Below, piece after piece: positions 43,167 through 52,072 of a DNA stretch of 64,000 nt (the first letter of the stretch is position 1; every line of letters begins with the position of its first letter). Under the pieces are notes generated by a model. That model saw nothing but the letters and a program-made list of their open reading frames with translations. It searched no databases and was not told the DNA's origin. The DNA is from Aedoeadaptatus ivorii (lineage in GTDB: Bacteria; Bacillota; Clostridia; Tissierellales; Peptoniphilaceae): the NCBI RefSeq assembly GCF_900638585.1, contig NZ_LR134523.1, positions 708,001 to 772,000 on the forward strand, read 5' to 3'. The position numbers were made by a program, and so were the translations under genes.

Positions 43167-44419
43167 TGGCGGGCCCAAGATTGCGGGCGGCCTTTGCACT
43201 GGAAAAGATCTACGACGGCATCTACATCAAAGATGCGTTGCAATTCGACGGCCTTTCGCCAAAGGACGCCAGATTGATGGAGCAGATTGTATACGGCTGT
43301 GTACGACACCGTAGCTATCTCGATTCTATCGTCAATCGTTATGTGCGAAATCACAAGCGCCTCGAGACCATGATCCGCTATATTCTGCAGATCGGCCTCT
43401 ATCAAATTCGCTTTCTGGACCGCGTGCCGGCCCATGCCGCCGTCGACGAAGCGGTGCGATCGGCGAAAAAAATCGCCAATGTCGGCGCCGCCGGTTTGGT
43501 AAACGGCGTGCTACGCGCGATTTTACGAGAAAAAGAGAAGGCATTTCGCATCGTAGAGAAGGATCCCGTGCGTCGCCTTTCGATTCAATATAGTTTTCCC
43601 GAGGAATGGGTGCGCCATTTTCAGCCGATCCTAAAAGAAGAGACGGAAGCATTTTTCCGCGCGCTTTCCAAGCCGGCGCCGCTTACCGTGCGCCCGGTGG
43701 GAATCGACCGAGATACACTGGCCCATATGCTGGAAGCGGTGGGATATTCTTCCAAGCCGTCTCCGGCATCGGATATCGCCCTCGATATCGCCGATCCCTG
43801 GGGACTTTTTTCCGGCGACGCTTTTCGAAGCGGCGCCTTCTATGTGCAAGATGCGGCATCGATGCACGTGGTGGAGCTGTTTACGCCCGATCGCGACGCC
43901 CGCGCATTGGATCTCTGTGCCGCCCCCGGCGGAAAGAGCTTTCAAATGGCGGAAATCTTCGCTTCGGTAGACGCATTTGACGTATCGCCTGCGCGTCTTG
44001 CGATTATGAATGAAAATATAGAGCGCCTACAGATTCAAAATGTGCACACACAAGTCAATAACGCCTTAAAACCCGTGAGGGATACAAGCTACGACCGCAT
44101 TCTTTTGGACGCGCCCTGTTCCGGATTCGGCCTGATTCGTCGAAAACCCGAGATCAAGTGGCGCGTTCGCACGGAAGATCTTAAAGATTTGGCAAGGGTA
44201 CAGCGAAAAATGCTTGAAAATGCCTATGGCGCACTTTCTCGCGGCGGCGAACTCGTGTATAGTACTTGCACGGTTACCTTAGAAGAAAATGAAGGGGTGC
44301 TGCAATCCTTCTTATCGGATCATCCCGAGTGTACGCTCAAGGGCGGCGGAGAGCGATTCTGGCCCCATAAGCGGCATACGGACGGTTTTTCGATGGCCTG
44401 TATCGTCAGAAAGGAATGA
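43166..44419 (+). CDS. rsmB: 16S rRNA (cytosine-967-C5)-methyltransferase RsmB
   Basis: The 417-residue protein has a NusB-like N-terminal domain (about 1-130) and a methyltransferase domain with CAAPGGKSFQMAE (about 252) and the catalytic DAPCSGFG (about 315), with a second cysteine in STCTV. It methylates C967 of 16S rRNA. It overlaps the metallopeptidase stop by one base and rlmN by 4 bp. Confidence 0.95.
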   Translation: MAGPRLRAAFALEKIYDGIYIKDALQFDGLSPKDARLMEQIVYGCVRHRSYLDSIVNRYVRNHKRLETMIRYILQIGLYQIRFLDRVPAHAAVDEAVRSAKKIANVGAAGLVNGVLRAILREKEKAFRIVEKDPVRRLSIQYSFPEEWVRHFQPILKEETEAFFRALSKPAPLTVRPVGIDRDTLAHMLEAVGYSSKPSPASDIALDIADPWGLFSGDAFRSGAFYVQDAASMHVVELFTPDRDARALDLCAAPGGKSFQMAEIFASVDAFDVSPARLAIMNENIERLQIQNVHTQVNNALKPVRDTSYDRILLDAPCSGFGLIRRKPEIKWRVRTEDLKDLARVQRKMLENAYGALSRGGELVYSTCTVTLEENEGVLQSFLSDHPECTLKGGGERFWPHKRHTDGFSMACIVRKE

Positions 44420-45447
44420 ATATGCACTGGACAGAGATGTATCCCGAAGAGTTAAAAGAATGTATGGCGGAAGCGGGAGAGAAACCCTTTCGCGGGGTGC
44501 AGCTCTTTGAAGGGCACCACGGAAAGCGAAAAGCGCTTGAAGAGATGAGTAATATCCCCGATCGCCTGGCAAAGAAATTGGGCGATGCGCCCTATGCGGT
44601 GCGCATCGTGAAGCGATTGGCTTCCAAACTCGATGAGACGAAGAAGTATTTGTATCGACTGCACGACGGCGAGATCGTAGAGGGGGTGTTGATGCGCTAT
44701 CATCACGGCTATAGCCTCTGCGTATCCTCTCAAGTCGGCTGCAAGATGGGTTGTCGCTTTTGTGTTTCCACCCGCGGCGGCCTGATCCGCAATCTACGGC
44801 CCTATGAAATGCTCGATCAGGTGTATGCGGTAGAAGCGCGGGAGGGAATTTCGATTTCCAATGTTATTCTGATGGGAAGCGGCGAACCCCTCGACAATTA
44901 CGATCACGTCCTCCGATTTTTGCGCCTTCTGCACGATCCGAAGGGGAAGAATATGAGTTATCGCAATATGACCATATCCACCTCCGGCGTCGTGGAGGGA
45001 ATCGATCGATTGGCCGAAGAAGATATTCCCGTCAATCTCGCCGTGAGTTTGCACGAGACCGATCAATCGGCGCGGAAAAAGATTATGCCGATCGCCGCGC
45101 GGTACCCCCTGGAAGAACTGATGCGCGCACTGCGTCGGTACGCCGATCGAACGGGGCAGCGTATCACCTTTGAATATACATTGATTCGGGGAAAAAATGA
45201 CGGCGAACGCAATATTCGCGAGATGCAGTCGCTCCTTCGGGGCCTGCCGGCACATATCAATTTGATTCCTTTGAATCCCACGGACCATTATGACGAAAGT
45301 CGACCGGCGCGCGAGGAGATCCTCCGGTTTCAAAGGGAGTTGTCGCAAAAAGGCTTATCGTGTACAATACGAAGAGAATTAGGCAGTGATATTCAGGCGA
45401 GTTGCGGACAACTGAAAGCCGGATGCGAGGCCGAAGAGACAAGGTGA
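44416..45447 (+). CDS. rlmN: 23S rRNA (adenine-2503-C2)/tRNA methyltransferase RlmN
   Basis: The 343-residue radical-SAM protein has the CKMGCRFC cluster (Cx3Cx2C, about 110-117), LMGSGEPLDNYD, and the C-terminal cysteine in SCGQL that acts as methyl carrier. It makes m2A2503 in 23S rRNA and m2A37 in tRNA. The cysteines needed are all present. The start overlaps rsmB by 4 bp. Confidence 0.96.
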   Translation: MNMHWTEMYPEELKECMAEAGEKPFRGVQLFEGHHGKRKALEEMSNIPDRLAKKLGDAPYAVRIVKRLASKLDETKKYLYRLHDGEIVEGVLMRYHHGYSLCVSSQVGCKMGCRFCVSTRGGLIRNLRPYEMLDQVYAVEAREGISISNVILMGSGEPLDNYDHVLRFLRLLHDPKGKNMSYRNMTISTSGVVEGIDRLAEEDIPVNLAVSLHETDQSARKKIMPIAARYPLEELMRALRRYADRTGQRITFEYTLIRGKNDGERNIREMQSLLRGLPAHINLIPLNPTDHYDESRPAREEILRFQRELSQKGLSCTIRRELGSDIQASCGQLKAGCEAEETR

Positions 45448-45451
45448 TTAT

Positions 45452-46156
45452 ATGAAAATATCTGCGTATACCGATATCGGTGGCAGAGAGAATAACGAAG
45501 ACAGCTATTATATCGATCCCCGGCACCGTTTCGCCATTTTGGCAGACGGGATGGGCGGACATGCCGCCGGAGAGACGGCGAGTTCCATCGCGGTAAGCAC
45601 GCTCCGCAAGATGCTGTCGGTACCCATAGAGAACGAAAAACAGCTGATCGACCTCCTAAACCGCGGGGTGCAGGAGGCGAATCGAGAGATTTTTCGTCAG
45701 TCGGAGGAGAATTTCAAACTGCGGGGCATGGGAACGACCTTAAGTCTGGTCTACATCCTGGGCAAGAAGCTGTATTATGTCAATGTCGGCGATTCCCGCA
45801 TTTACGGCTATCGGGAGGCGTTGTTTCAAATCTCAAAGGACGACAGTTTCGTCAACTATCTTTTGGAAATGGGCGACATTTCCGAAGAAGAAGCGCGCGT
45901 CCACCCGAAGAAAAACGTATTGACCAAGGCATTGGGAACGGCGAAGGGGATCGACTTCGAGATTCGAACCCTGCCCCTGGATATGTCCTATATCATTCTG
46001 TGCTCCGACGGCCTGTCGGATGTTGCGGATATCGAAGAGATCGAGAAGACCCTGTTGGCAGACAAGAAAGACGTGGCAAAGAGACTCGTACGATTGGCAT
46101 TGGACGCCGGCGGCAAGGACAATATTACCGTGATCGTCTTTGATAAGAGTAGGTGA
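45452..46156 (+). CDS. prpC: PP2C-type Ser/Thr phosphatase (PrpC/Stp)
   Basis: The 234-residue phosphatase has the metal-binding motifs DIGGRENNEDSYY (about 8), LADGMGGHAAGE (about 32), NVGDSRIY (about 112) and CSDGLSDV (about 189), with GGKDNITVIV at the end. It dephosphorylates targets of the PrkC kinase encoded next, as in other Firmicutes. It starts 4 nt after rlmN. Confidence 0.95.
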   Translation: MKISAYTDIGGRENNEDSYYIDPRHRFAILADGMGGHAAGETASSIAVSTLRKMLSVPIENEKQLIDLLNRGVQEANREIFRQSEENFKLRGMGTTLSLVYILGKKLYYVNVGDSRIYGYREALFQISKDDSFVNYLLEMGDISEEEARVHPKKNVLTKALGTAKGIDFEIRTLPLDMSYIILCSDGLSDVADIEEIEKTLLADKKDVAKRLVRLALDAGGKDNITVIVFDKSR

Positions 46157-46160
46157 GGAT

Positions 46161-48137
46161 ATGCGAGGAATGATTTTAGCGGATCGGTACGAATGTCTCG
46201 ACAAGATCGGCAGCGGAGGCATGGGCGATGTCTATAAAGCCCACGATCGACGGCTGGACCGTATCGTCGCTATAAAAGTTTTAAAAAGTGAATACAACGA
46301 GGACGACAATTTTATCCGCAAGTTCAGAAGGGAATCTTTGGCGGCCGCGAGTATCTCGCATCCCAATATCGTAAGCATTTACGACGTCGGAATGGAGACC
46401 ATCGACGGCGACGACGTGTATTATATCGTCATGGAATATATCGACGGCAAGACCCTAAAAGAACTGGTGCGGGAAGAAGGAATGCTTCCGCAGAACCAGG
46501 CGCTGAATTACCTGATCCAGATCGCCGAAGCGCTAAAAATCGCGCATAGCAAAAACATCATCCACCGGGACATCAAGTCCCAAAACATTATGGTGACCCG
46601 GGACAATCGGGTAAAAGTCACGGATTTCGGCATCGCGCGCATGGCGGGCAATGCCACAGTAACCGTAACCAATGCGGTGATGGGAAGCGTCCACTATTTT
46701 TCCCCCGAACAGGCACGGGGCCAAAAGGTCGATGCCCGAAGCGACATTTATTCCATGGGGATCGTCCTCTTTGAGATGTTGACGGGCGATGTGCCTTTCG
46801 ATTCCGAAAATCCCATCACCGTCGCATTGATGCATGTGCAGAACAAGATCCCCCTTCCCTCGGAGCGCAACCCCCGCGTCAGTGCGGAGGTCGATCAGGT
46901 ATTCGCCCATATGACCGAGAAGAAGCCTTCCGACCGATACGACAACGTCGGTTTGATCATAGAAGATGTAAAGGCAATCCTTTTGGGCAAGGTGTACGGC
47001 AGCTCTCGTCCCGTAGAACCGACGCGGACCACCGTAGTGATTCCTCCCGAGCGGCAGAAAGCGCCGGGAAATACGGCGCCGATCCAAGCCGCAGAAAACG
47101 AAGAGCAAAACGCTGCGAAAAAGCCGAAAAAGAAGCAGTCCAATCCCGTCGCCATGGTGGCGGGTGTATTGCTCGCCCTCTTATTGCTGTTTGGCGTGGC
47201 ATTTGGCGGCAGTAAGATCAAAGACATTCTGACGACCAATCAGGAAATGAGTGCGGTCGAAATGGTGGATTTGATCGGAAAAGACGTATCCGAAGCGAAG
47301 GACTTCGCGGCTTCAAACGATTTGGATTTGGGCATCGAAGAAAAAGAATCCGACGAGGGATTAAAACCCGGTACGATTCTCGCGCAATCGGTAGAGGCCG
47401 GTCAAGTTCTCAAAAAAGGCGACCGTTTCTCGGTAACCATCGCCAAGGACATCGAAAAAATCGTCGTGCCCGATTTAGAGAATATGACCATTTCCGAGGC
47501 ACAATCCGCCCTCAGGAATTTGGGGCTCAAGCTTGTCGTCGACAAGACCGAGTACAATGACCAGGTTCCCTCGGAGCGAATTATTCGCCAAAAACCCGAC
47601 GCCGAAACGGAAATCGAAAAGAACGCCTCCGTACACGTGGTGATCAGCAAGGGACAGGATGCGAAAATGACCGTCGTTCCCAATCTGAAAGGCGTCACCT
47701 TGGATAAGGCGAAGGCGCTGCTTGCGGAACAGGGTTTGAAGCTCGGCAATGTGGAAGAGCGCGAAGACATTACCGTCGGACCCGGCGAGGTCGTATGGCA
47801 GCAATACAACAGCGGCAATCAAATTCCCGCCGGTTCCCGCGTGGATATTATCTTAAGCAAACGACCCGAACCCGAGGAGCCGGAAGAAGAGCCGACAGAA
47901 GACGACAATTCCGGCGAAAACACCGGCGTAACGGAAAAGACGCTTTCGGCGCAGGTGCCCGCAGACGGAAACACCCACAAAATCGAAGTGATCATTCACT
48001 CGAAGGGCACAGACCGCGTCATTCAGAAGGAAGAAGTAATGGGAGGCTCGTCTATCTCGTATCCGGTAAAGGGCGCGACCGGCGATCGGGCCTCGATCCG
48101 CATCGACGGTTCTACCGTGCAGACGGTTAACTTTTAG
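46161..48137 (+). CDS. prkC: PASTA-domain Ser/Thr kinase PrkC
   Basis: The protein of about 658 residues has a kinase domain (about 8-265; GSGGMGDVY glycine loop, HRDIKSQN catalytic loop, DFG, SPEQARGQKVDARSDIYS), a lysine-rich juxtamembrane region, one helix (about 330-355) and three PASTA repeats (about 365-560). It senses peptidoglycan fragments outside the cell. After an acidic linker it ends with about 65 residues of beta-rich sequence not of PASTA type. ATG 46161 is preferred (GGTGAGG upstream). The phosphatase gene is adjacent and rsgA starts within its stop. Confidence 0.95.
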   Translation: MRGMILADRYECLDKIGSGGMGDVYKAHDRRLDRIVAIKVLKSEYNEDDNFIRKFRRESLAAASISHPNIVSIYDVGMETIDGDDVYYIVMEYIDGKTLKELVREEGMLPQNQALNYLIQIAEALKIAHSKNIIHRDIKSQNIMVTRDNRVKVTDFGIARMAGNATVTVTNAVMGSVHYFSPEQARGQKVDARSDIYSMGIVLFEMLTGDVPFDSENPITVALMHVQNKIPLPSERNPRVSAEVDQVFAHMTEKKPSDRYDNVGLIIEDVKAILLGKVYGSSRPVEPTRTTVVIPPERQKAPGNTAPIQAAENEEQNAAKKPKKKQSNPVAMVAGVLLALLLLFGVAFGGSKIKDILTTNQEMSAVEMVDLIGKDVSEAKDFAASNDLDLGIEEKESDEGLKPGTILAQSVEAGQVLKKGDRFSVTIAKDIEKIVVPDLENMTISEAQSALRNLGLKLVVDKTEYNDQVPSERIIRQKPDAETEIEKNASVHVVISKGQDAKMTVVPNLKGVTLDKAKALLAEQGLKLGNVEEREDITVGPGEVVWQQYNSGNQIPAGSRVDIILSKRPEPEEPEEEPTEDDNSGENTGVTEKTLSAQVPADGNTHKIEVIIHSKGTDRVIQKEEVMGGSSISYPVKGATGDRASIRIDGSTVQTVNF

Positions 48138-49021
48138 TGACTATGCGGGGTAGAATTACAAAACTCCTCGGCGGTTTCTATTATGTCTACGCCGAGGACC
48201 ACAATACCTACGAGACGCGCGCCAGGGGCATTTTTCGCCACCGCAATATGAAGCCGGTGGTGGGGGATTTCGTGACCCTGACTTTGGACGAGGGGGATCG
48301 CTTAAACTCGGTAGAAGAAATCCTTCCGCGCAAAAACGTCGTACTGCGACCGCCGGTGGCGAATGTCGATCAGATGTTGGTCTTTATCCCGGTGGCGAGC
48401 CCAAAGTACAATTTGTATTTGGTCGATAAATTGATCGCCTACTATGAATACAAGGAGATCGAGATTTACCCGGTCGTCTCAAAATTCGATTTGGATCCGG
48501 AGGAGGCGCGCCGCGTCGCCGCGATCTATGAACAAAGCGGCTACCGGGTGTTTCTCCTCTCGGAAGATGCGGAAGCCTCCGTTCAGGCCCTCGAGAGCGT
48601 GCTGCACCACAAGACGACCGCCTTGAGCGGGGTTTCGGGTGCGGGAAAATCGACATTTTTGAATCGCACGTTGGGTCTCGATCTCGAGACGAGCGCGGTG
48701 AGCGATAAAAACAGTCGGGGACGCCATACGACGCGACACACAGAAATTTTCGCCGGCGAGGAAGGGATGTACCTCTTCGATACTCCGGGTTTTTCCAGTA
48801 TAGAACTCTCGGAGATCCCGTCGGAAGAATTGGCGGATGCCTTTCGCGAATTCCGCGACGTTATGGGGCAATGCAAGTTTCAAAACTGCGTTCATATCAA
48901 CGAGCCCGGTTGCGCGGTCAAAGCTGCTGTCGAGGCGAAGAAAATCCCCGAATCCCGCTACGAAAACTATGTAAAGATTTATGAAGAACTATCGGAAAAG
49001 GAGAACACAAAATGGCGTTAG
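48137..49021 (+). CDS. rsgA: Ribosome small-subunit GTPase RsgA
   Basis: The 294-residue circularly permuted GTPase has an OB fold (about 1-70), G4 VSKFDLD, G1 GVSGAGKSTFLN (about 165), G3 DTPGFSS and a zinc motif CKFQNCVHINEPGC (about 250). It checks 30S maturation and may be phosphorylated by PrkC in Firmicutes. The start is GTG 48137 overlapping the prkC stop, or ATG 48143; no clear Shine-Dalgarno, so coupling is likely. Confidence 0.95.
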   Translation: MTMRGRITKLLGGFYYVYAEDHNTYETRARGIFRHRNMKPVVGDFVTLTLDEGDRLNSVEEILPRKNVVLRPPVANVDQMLVFIPVASPKYNLYLVDKLIAYYEYKEIEIYPVVSKFDLDPEEARRVAAIYEQSGYRVFLLSEDAEASVQALESVLHHKTTALSGVSGAGKSTFLNRTLGLDLETSAVSDKNSRGRHTTRHTEIFAGEEGMYLFDTPGFSSIELSEIPSEELADAFREFRDVMGQCKFQNCVHINEPGCAVKAAVEAKKIPESRYENYVKIYEELSEKENTKWR

Positions 49022-49653
49022 TGGCACCGTCGATTCTATCGGCCGACTTCTCCGCCTTGGGAGAAGCCATCGATTTTTTGGACAAAGAGGCCGTTGACTA
49101 TATCCATATCGACGTAATGGACGGATTGTATGTACCGAACCTCACCTTCGGGCCGCCGGTGATTCGCTCGATTCGCAGTCGCACCGAAATCCCCTTCGAT
49201 GTACATCTGATGATCGATCGGCCGGAACATTCTGTGGATCAATACATCGCAGCGGGCGCGGACCGAATTACTTTCCATACCGATGCGACCATCCATAGCC
49301 ACCGTCTCGTGTATGCGATCAAAGAAGCCGGTGTGCGGGCGGGCATCAGCCTGAACCCGGGACAGAGCCCCGAGAGCATTCGGTATCTCTTGGACGACTT
49401 GGACCTGATTCTCGTGATGAGCGTAAATCCGGGTTTCGGCGGCCAAAAGTTTATCGAATCTTCGGTGGAAAAGGTGCGTGAAATCCGCAAAATGCTCCGG
49501 GGAAGAGATGTAGAAATTATGGTCGACGGCGGGGTCAACGAACATACCGGAAAGCGCCTCGTCGAGGCGGGGGCGCGCAGCTTGGTAGCGGGTTCGTATA
49601 TTTTCGGACACGAGGACCCGTCTTCGGCGATACGAGCGCTTCGATCGTTATGA
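49012..49653 (+). CDS. rpe: Ribulose-phosphate 3-epimerase
   Basis: The 213-residue TIM barrel has APSILSADFSALGEAI, IHIDVMDGLYVPNLTFG (catalytic Asp and metal ligands, about 35), MSVNPGFGGQKFIESS (about 140) and DGGVNEHT. It interconverts ribulose-5-P and xylulose-5-P. It overlaps rsgA by 10 bp and thiN by 4 bp; rsgA-rpe-thiN is conserved. Confidence 0.96.
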   Translation: MALVAPSILSADFSALGEAIDFLDKEAVDYIHIDVMDGLYVPNLTFGPPVIRSIRSRTEIPFDVHLMIDRPEHSVDQYIAAGADRITFHTDATIHSHRLVYAIKEAGVRAGISLNPGQSPESIRYLLDDLDLILVMSVNPGFGGQKFIESSVEKVREIRKMLRGRDVEIMVDGGVNEHTGKRLVEAGARSLVAGSYIFGHEDPSSAIRALRSL

Positions 49654-50282
49654 AGCGGGGACTGATCATCACCGGGGGCACGCCGCCTTCTAAGGAACTT
49701 TTGGAAAGAGAAATCGAAGCGGCCGACGGCATCATCTGTGCCGATCACGGTTTCGACGCATTGGGCGCGATCCCGGAGAAACTTTTGCTCGTCGTGGGCG
49801 ATTTTGACAGTGCGGTTCGCACGCAAGAGATCCAAAGACCGGAGATTCCCGCGGAGATCCTCTCGCCGATGAAGGATGAAACGGACACCGAGATGGCGCT
49901 TTTGCGCATGCTCGAATACAAGCCCGAGGAAATTCGCATCCTCGGCGGCACCGGCTCGAGAATCGATCACAGCCTGGCGACGATTTTTTCTCTAGAGGCC
50001 TATGTAGATGGAGAAACGCGGATTCTCCTCGTGGACGATTCCAATCGCCTCGAGATTTTGGGCGAGGGGCGCTATACTTTTTCGAAGGACGGCTATACCT
50101 ATATCAGCCTCTTGCCGCTTACGGATTCCGCCATCGTCTCGACGGAAGGCATGAAATATGAAATTTCTGCCCTGTCCCTGATGCGCAAGCGTACGCGTGG
50201 CGTAAGCAACGAGATCCTAGACAATACCGGTACGATCACCATTCACAAAGGGCACGTGGTCGTGGTCCAATCCTCGGATTGA
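49650..50282 (+). CDS. thiN: Thiamine pyrophosphokinase
   Basis: The 210-residue protein has DGIICADHGFDAL (about 30), VVGDFDSA (about 49), KDETDTEMAL (about 74) and GGTGSRIDHSLAT (about 98), the motifs of ThiN. It makes the cofactor thiamine diphosphate from thiamine. It ends the gene run from yicC. In Bacillus the next gene is spoVM; none is seen here. Confidence 0.93.
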   Translation: MKRGLIITGGTPPSKELLEREIEAADGIICADHGFDALGAIPEKLLLVVGDFDSAVRTQEIQRPEIPAEILSPMKDETDTEMALLRMLEYKPEEIRILGGTGSRIDHSLATIFSLEAYVDGETRILLVDDSNRLEILGEGRYTFSKDGYTYISLLPLTDSAIVSTEGMKYEISALSLMRKRTRGVSNEILDNTGTITIHKGHVVVVQSSD

Positions 50283-50313
50283 ACAAACGATGCTTGCCTA
50301 CATACGCGCAATA

Positions 50314-50352
50314 AAAAACAGAACCGACATAGCTTTTGTCGGTTCTGTTTTT
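50314..50352. terminator. Bidirectional terminator after thiN and the hydroxyacid dehydrogenase gene
   Basis: A 16-bp perfect stem (50314-50329 with 50337-50352), 7-nt loop, with A/T tracts at both ends. It separates converging transcription units. Confidence 0.93.
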
Positions 50353-50365
50353 GTTTGCTGTCGGA

Positions 50366-51313
50366 TCAGTTGACTTGGTTTCTGGGTTTTTCGCCGCGCA
50401 TAAAATCTTCGAGATTGTCCACACAGGCGTTTCCCATTTCGAGTCTCGCTTCGACGGTGGCATTTCCCAAATGCGGGGCGAGGGTAACATTGTCCATGTC
50501 GAGTAAGGCTTCGGTGACCTTCGGTTCGAATTCATAGACATCCAAGGCGGCGCCGGCGATTTCGCCCTTTTCGAGTGCATCGGCCAAGGCCGCTTCGTCG
50601 ATCAACGGTCCCCTTGCGGCATTGATAAAGACGGCGGTCTTTTTCATGGCGGCAAAGGCATCCGCATCAAAGCGGTGCTTCAATTCAGGGGCGAAGGCGG
50701 AATGGAGACTGATATAATCGGATTCGGCGAGGAGGGCGTCAAAATCTACATATCGCGCGCCCAATTGCTCGATATCGTCCTTTCGATGGCGGGAGTGATA
50801 GATGACGTCCATTTCAAAAGCCAAGGCGCGTTTGGCCAGGTTTTTGCCGATATTGCCCATGCCGAAAATTCCCAACGTCTTACCGCGGAGTTCGCGTCCC
50901 AAGAAATAGGTGGGCCTCCAACCGCGGAAGCCGCCAGACTTCAAATCTTTTTCCGCTTCGAGCAGTCGACGAGATTGCGCGAGCATCAGCAAAAAGGTCA
51001 GCTCCGCCGTAGACACGGCAGAGGAGGGAGCGGGGGCATTGCAGACGACGATGCCTTTTTCTTTGGCGTAGTCGATGTCGATATTGTCAAAGCCCGCGCC
51101 GTAATTCAAGATGATCTTAAGATCCGAAGCGCGATCCATGATTTCGGCGTCGATTTTATCGGAAAGGGGACAGATCAACGCTTCTTTGCCCGAAAGCCTT
51201 TCGATGATCTCTTCTTTTGTCAAGGGAATGTCGCTATCGTGATAGCTGTAGTCGTAGCCTTTTAGGCGTTCGAGCACCGATTCGGGAATGCGACTTGCAA
51301 TATACAATTTCAT
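50366..51313 (-). CDS. D-2-hydroxyacid dehydrogenase (NAD-binding)
   Basis: The 315-residue enzyme has a catalytic domain split around a Rossmann domain with GIFGMGNIGKNLA (about 147), the active-site arginine in INAARGPLIDE (about 230) and histidine in APHLGNAT (about 280). It reduces 2-ketoacids such as glyoxylate, hydroxypyruvate or 2-ketoisocaproate. The Shine-Dalgarno is GGAGGAG. Substrate not defined. It sits at the place of spoVM between thiN and rpmB, on the opposite strand. Confidence 0.92.
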   Translation of the reverse strand: MKLYIASRIPESVLERLKGYDYSYHDSDIPLTKEEIIERLSGKEALICPLSDKIDAEIMDRASDLKIILNYGAGFDNIDIDYAKEKGIVVCNAPAPSSAVSTAELTFLLMLAQSRRLLEAEKDLKSGGFRGWRPTYFLGRELRGKTLGIFGMGNIGKNLAKRALAFEMDVIYHSRHRKDDIEQLGARYVDFDALLAESDYISLHSAFAPELKHRFDADAFAAMKKTAVFINAARGPLIDEAALADALEKGEIAGAALDVYEFEPKVTEALLDMDNVTLAPHLGNATVEARLEMGNACVDNLEDFMRGEKPRNQVN

Positions 51314-51341
51314 AGACTCCTCCTTTTGCCAAATTCAATAC

Positions 51342-51368
51342 AAAAAAAGCCGATTCATCGAATCGACT
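51342..51368 (-). terminator. Intrinsic terminator after rpmB
   Basis: On the minus strand a 9-bp stem (51360-51368 with 51348-51356, one G-U pair) with a 3-nt loop ends in a U run (51342-51347). It lies 7 bp past the rpmB stop and just before the dehydrogenase gene. Confidence 0.85.
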
Positions 51369-51374
51369 TATTTC

Positions 51375-51566
51375 TTACAGGGCCCGTTGGACCTTACCGG
51401 AACGCAAACAGCGCGTGCATACATAAATTCGTTTGTTGGATCCGTTTACTTTTGCCAAGACTCTCTGTAAATTCGGAGACCAAGTTCTGTTTCCCCTTCT
51501 GTGGGAGAAGGAAATAGAATTCCCATATTGCTTTTGTTTTCCGCAAACTTCACATCTTTTAGACAT
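51375..51566 (-). CDS. rpmB: 50S ribosomal protein L28
   Basis: The 63-residue protein has SKRCEVCGK at the start and IYVCTRCLRSGKV near the end, two CxxC pairs forming the zinc ribbon of the Zn-containing L28 type. A GGAGGAGG Shine-Dalgarno, a strong promoter and a terminator make it a single-gene unit. The divergent arrangement with yloU is typical of Firmicutes. Confidence 0.96.
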   Translation of the reverse strand: MSKRCEVCGKQKQYGNSISFSHRRGNRTWSPNLQRVLAKVNGSNKRIYVCTRCLRSGKVQRAL

Positions 51567-51601
51567 TTTTACACCTCCTCCGACGCTTTACAATACGAGA
51601 T

Positions 51602-51630
51602 ATTTTACCATAGGAAAAATAAAATTGCAA
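51602..51630 (-). promoter_or_regulatory. Promoter of rpmB
   Basis: The minus strand reads TTGCAA (51625-51630), 17 bp, TAAAAT (51602-51607). It matches both hexamers well and fits a ribosomal protein gene. Confidence 0.75.
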
Positions 51631-51663
51631 TTCGGGCATCTATGTTTTTCCCGCTATCAAGTA

Positions 51664-51672
51664 TGATATAAT
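51664..51672 (+). promoter_or_regulatory. Extended -10 promoter of yloU-yloV
   Basis: TGATATAAT (perfect -10 with TGn) lies 37 bp ahead of the yloU ATG; no good -35. Confidence 0.6.
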
Positions 51673-51709
51673 GGTGGAAATTCCGATCATCGGAAAGGAG
51701 GCATATAGA

Positions 51710-52063
51710 ATGCAAGTAACGATTCCGACGAATAAAGGAAATATTACGATCGACAATCAAGTGATCGCCACCATCGCCGGCATCTCCGCCATGGAAAGCT
51801 ACGGCATCGTGGGCATGGCGTCGAAGAATGCGGCAGACGGCATCTTTCAATTGTTGAAATTTGAAAACCTGACGAAGGGAATTTCCGTAAATTCGGAGAA
51901 CGAGCGGATACGGATACAACTTCACGTAATCATAGAGTTCGGCATTCGTATTTCTACTGTGGGACAGAACGTCATCGACCGGGTGCGATTCAATGTAGAA
52001 TCTCTGACGGGTCTCGAAGTAGAGGATATCGAGGTCTTGGTCGAAGGCATTCGGATGGACTAG
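51710..52063 (+). CDS. Asp23/Gls24 family protein YloU
   Basis: The 117-residue protein has NKGNITIDNQVIATIAGISAMES... at the start (split over 8-27), a VIIEFGIRISTVGQNVIDRVR helix and a final LEVEDIEVLVEGIRMD strand, the Asp23/Gls24 pattern. It is next to the DAK-type protein YloV/FakA, a link seen across Firmicutes. I chose ATG 51710 with GGAAAGGAGG upstream. It differs clearly from the first Asp23 protein at 11184. Confidence 0.92.
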   Translation: MQVTIPTNKGNITIDNQVIATIAGISAMESYGIVGMASKNAADGIFQLLKFENLTKGISVNSENERIRIQLHVIIEFGIRISTVGQNVIDRVRFNVESLTGLEVEDIEVLVEGIRMD

Positions 52064-52072
52064 AGGTAGCAA

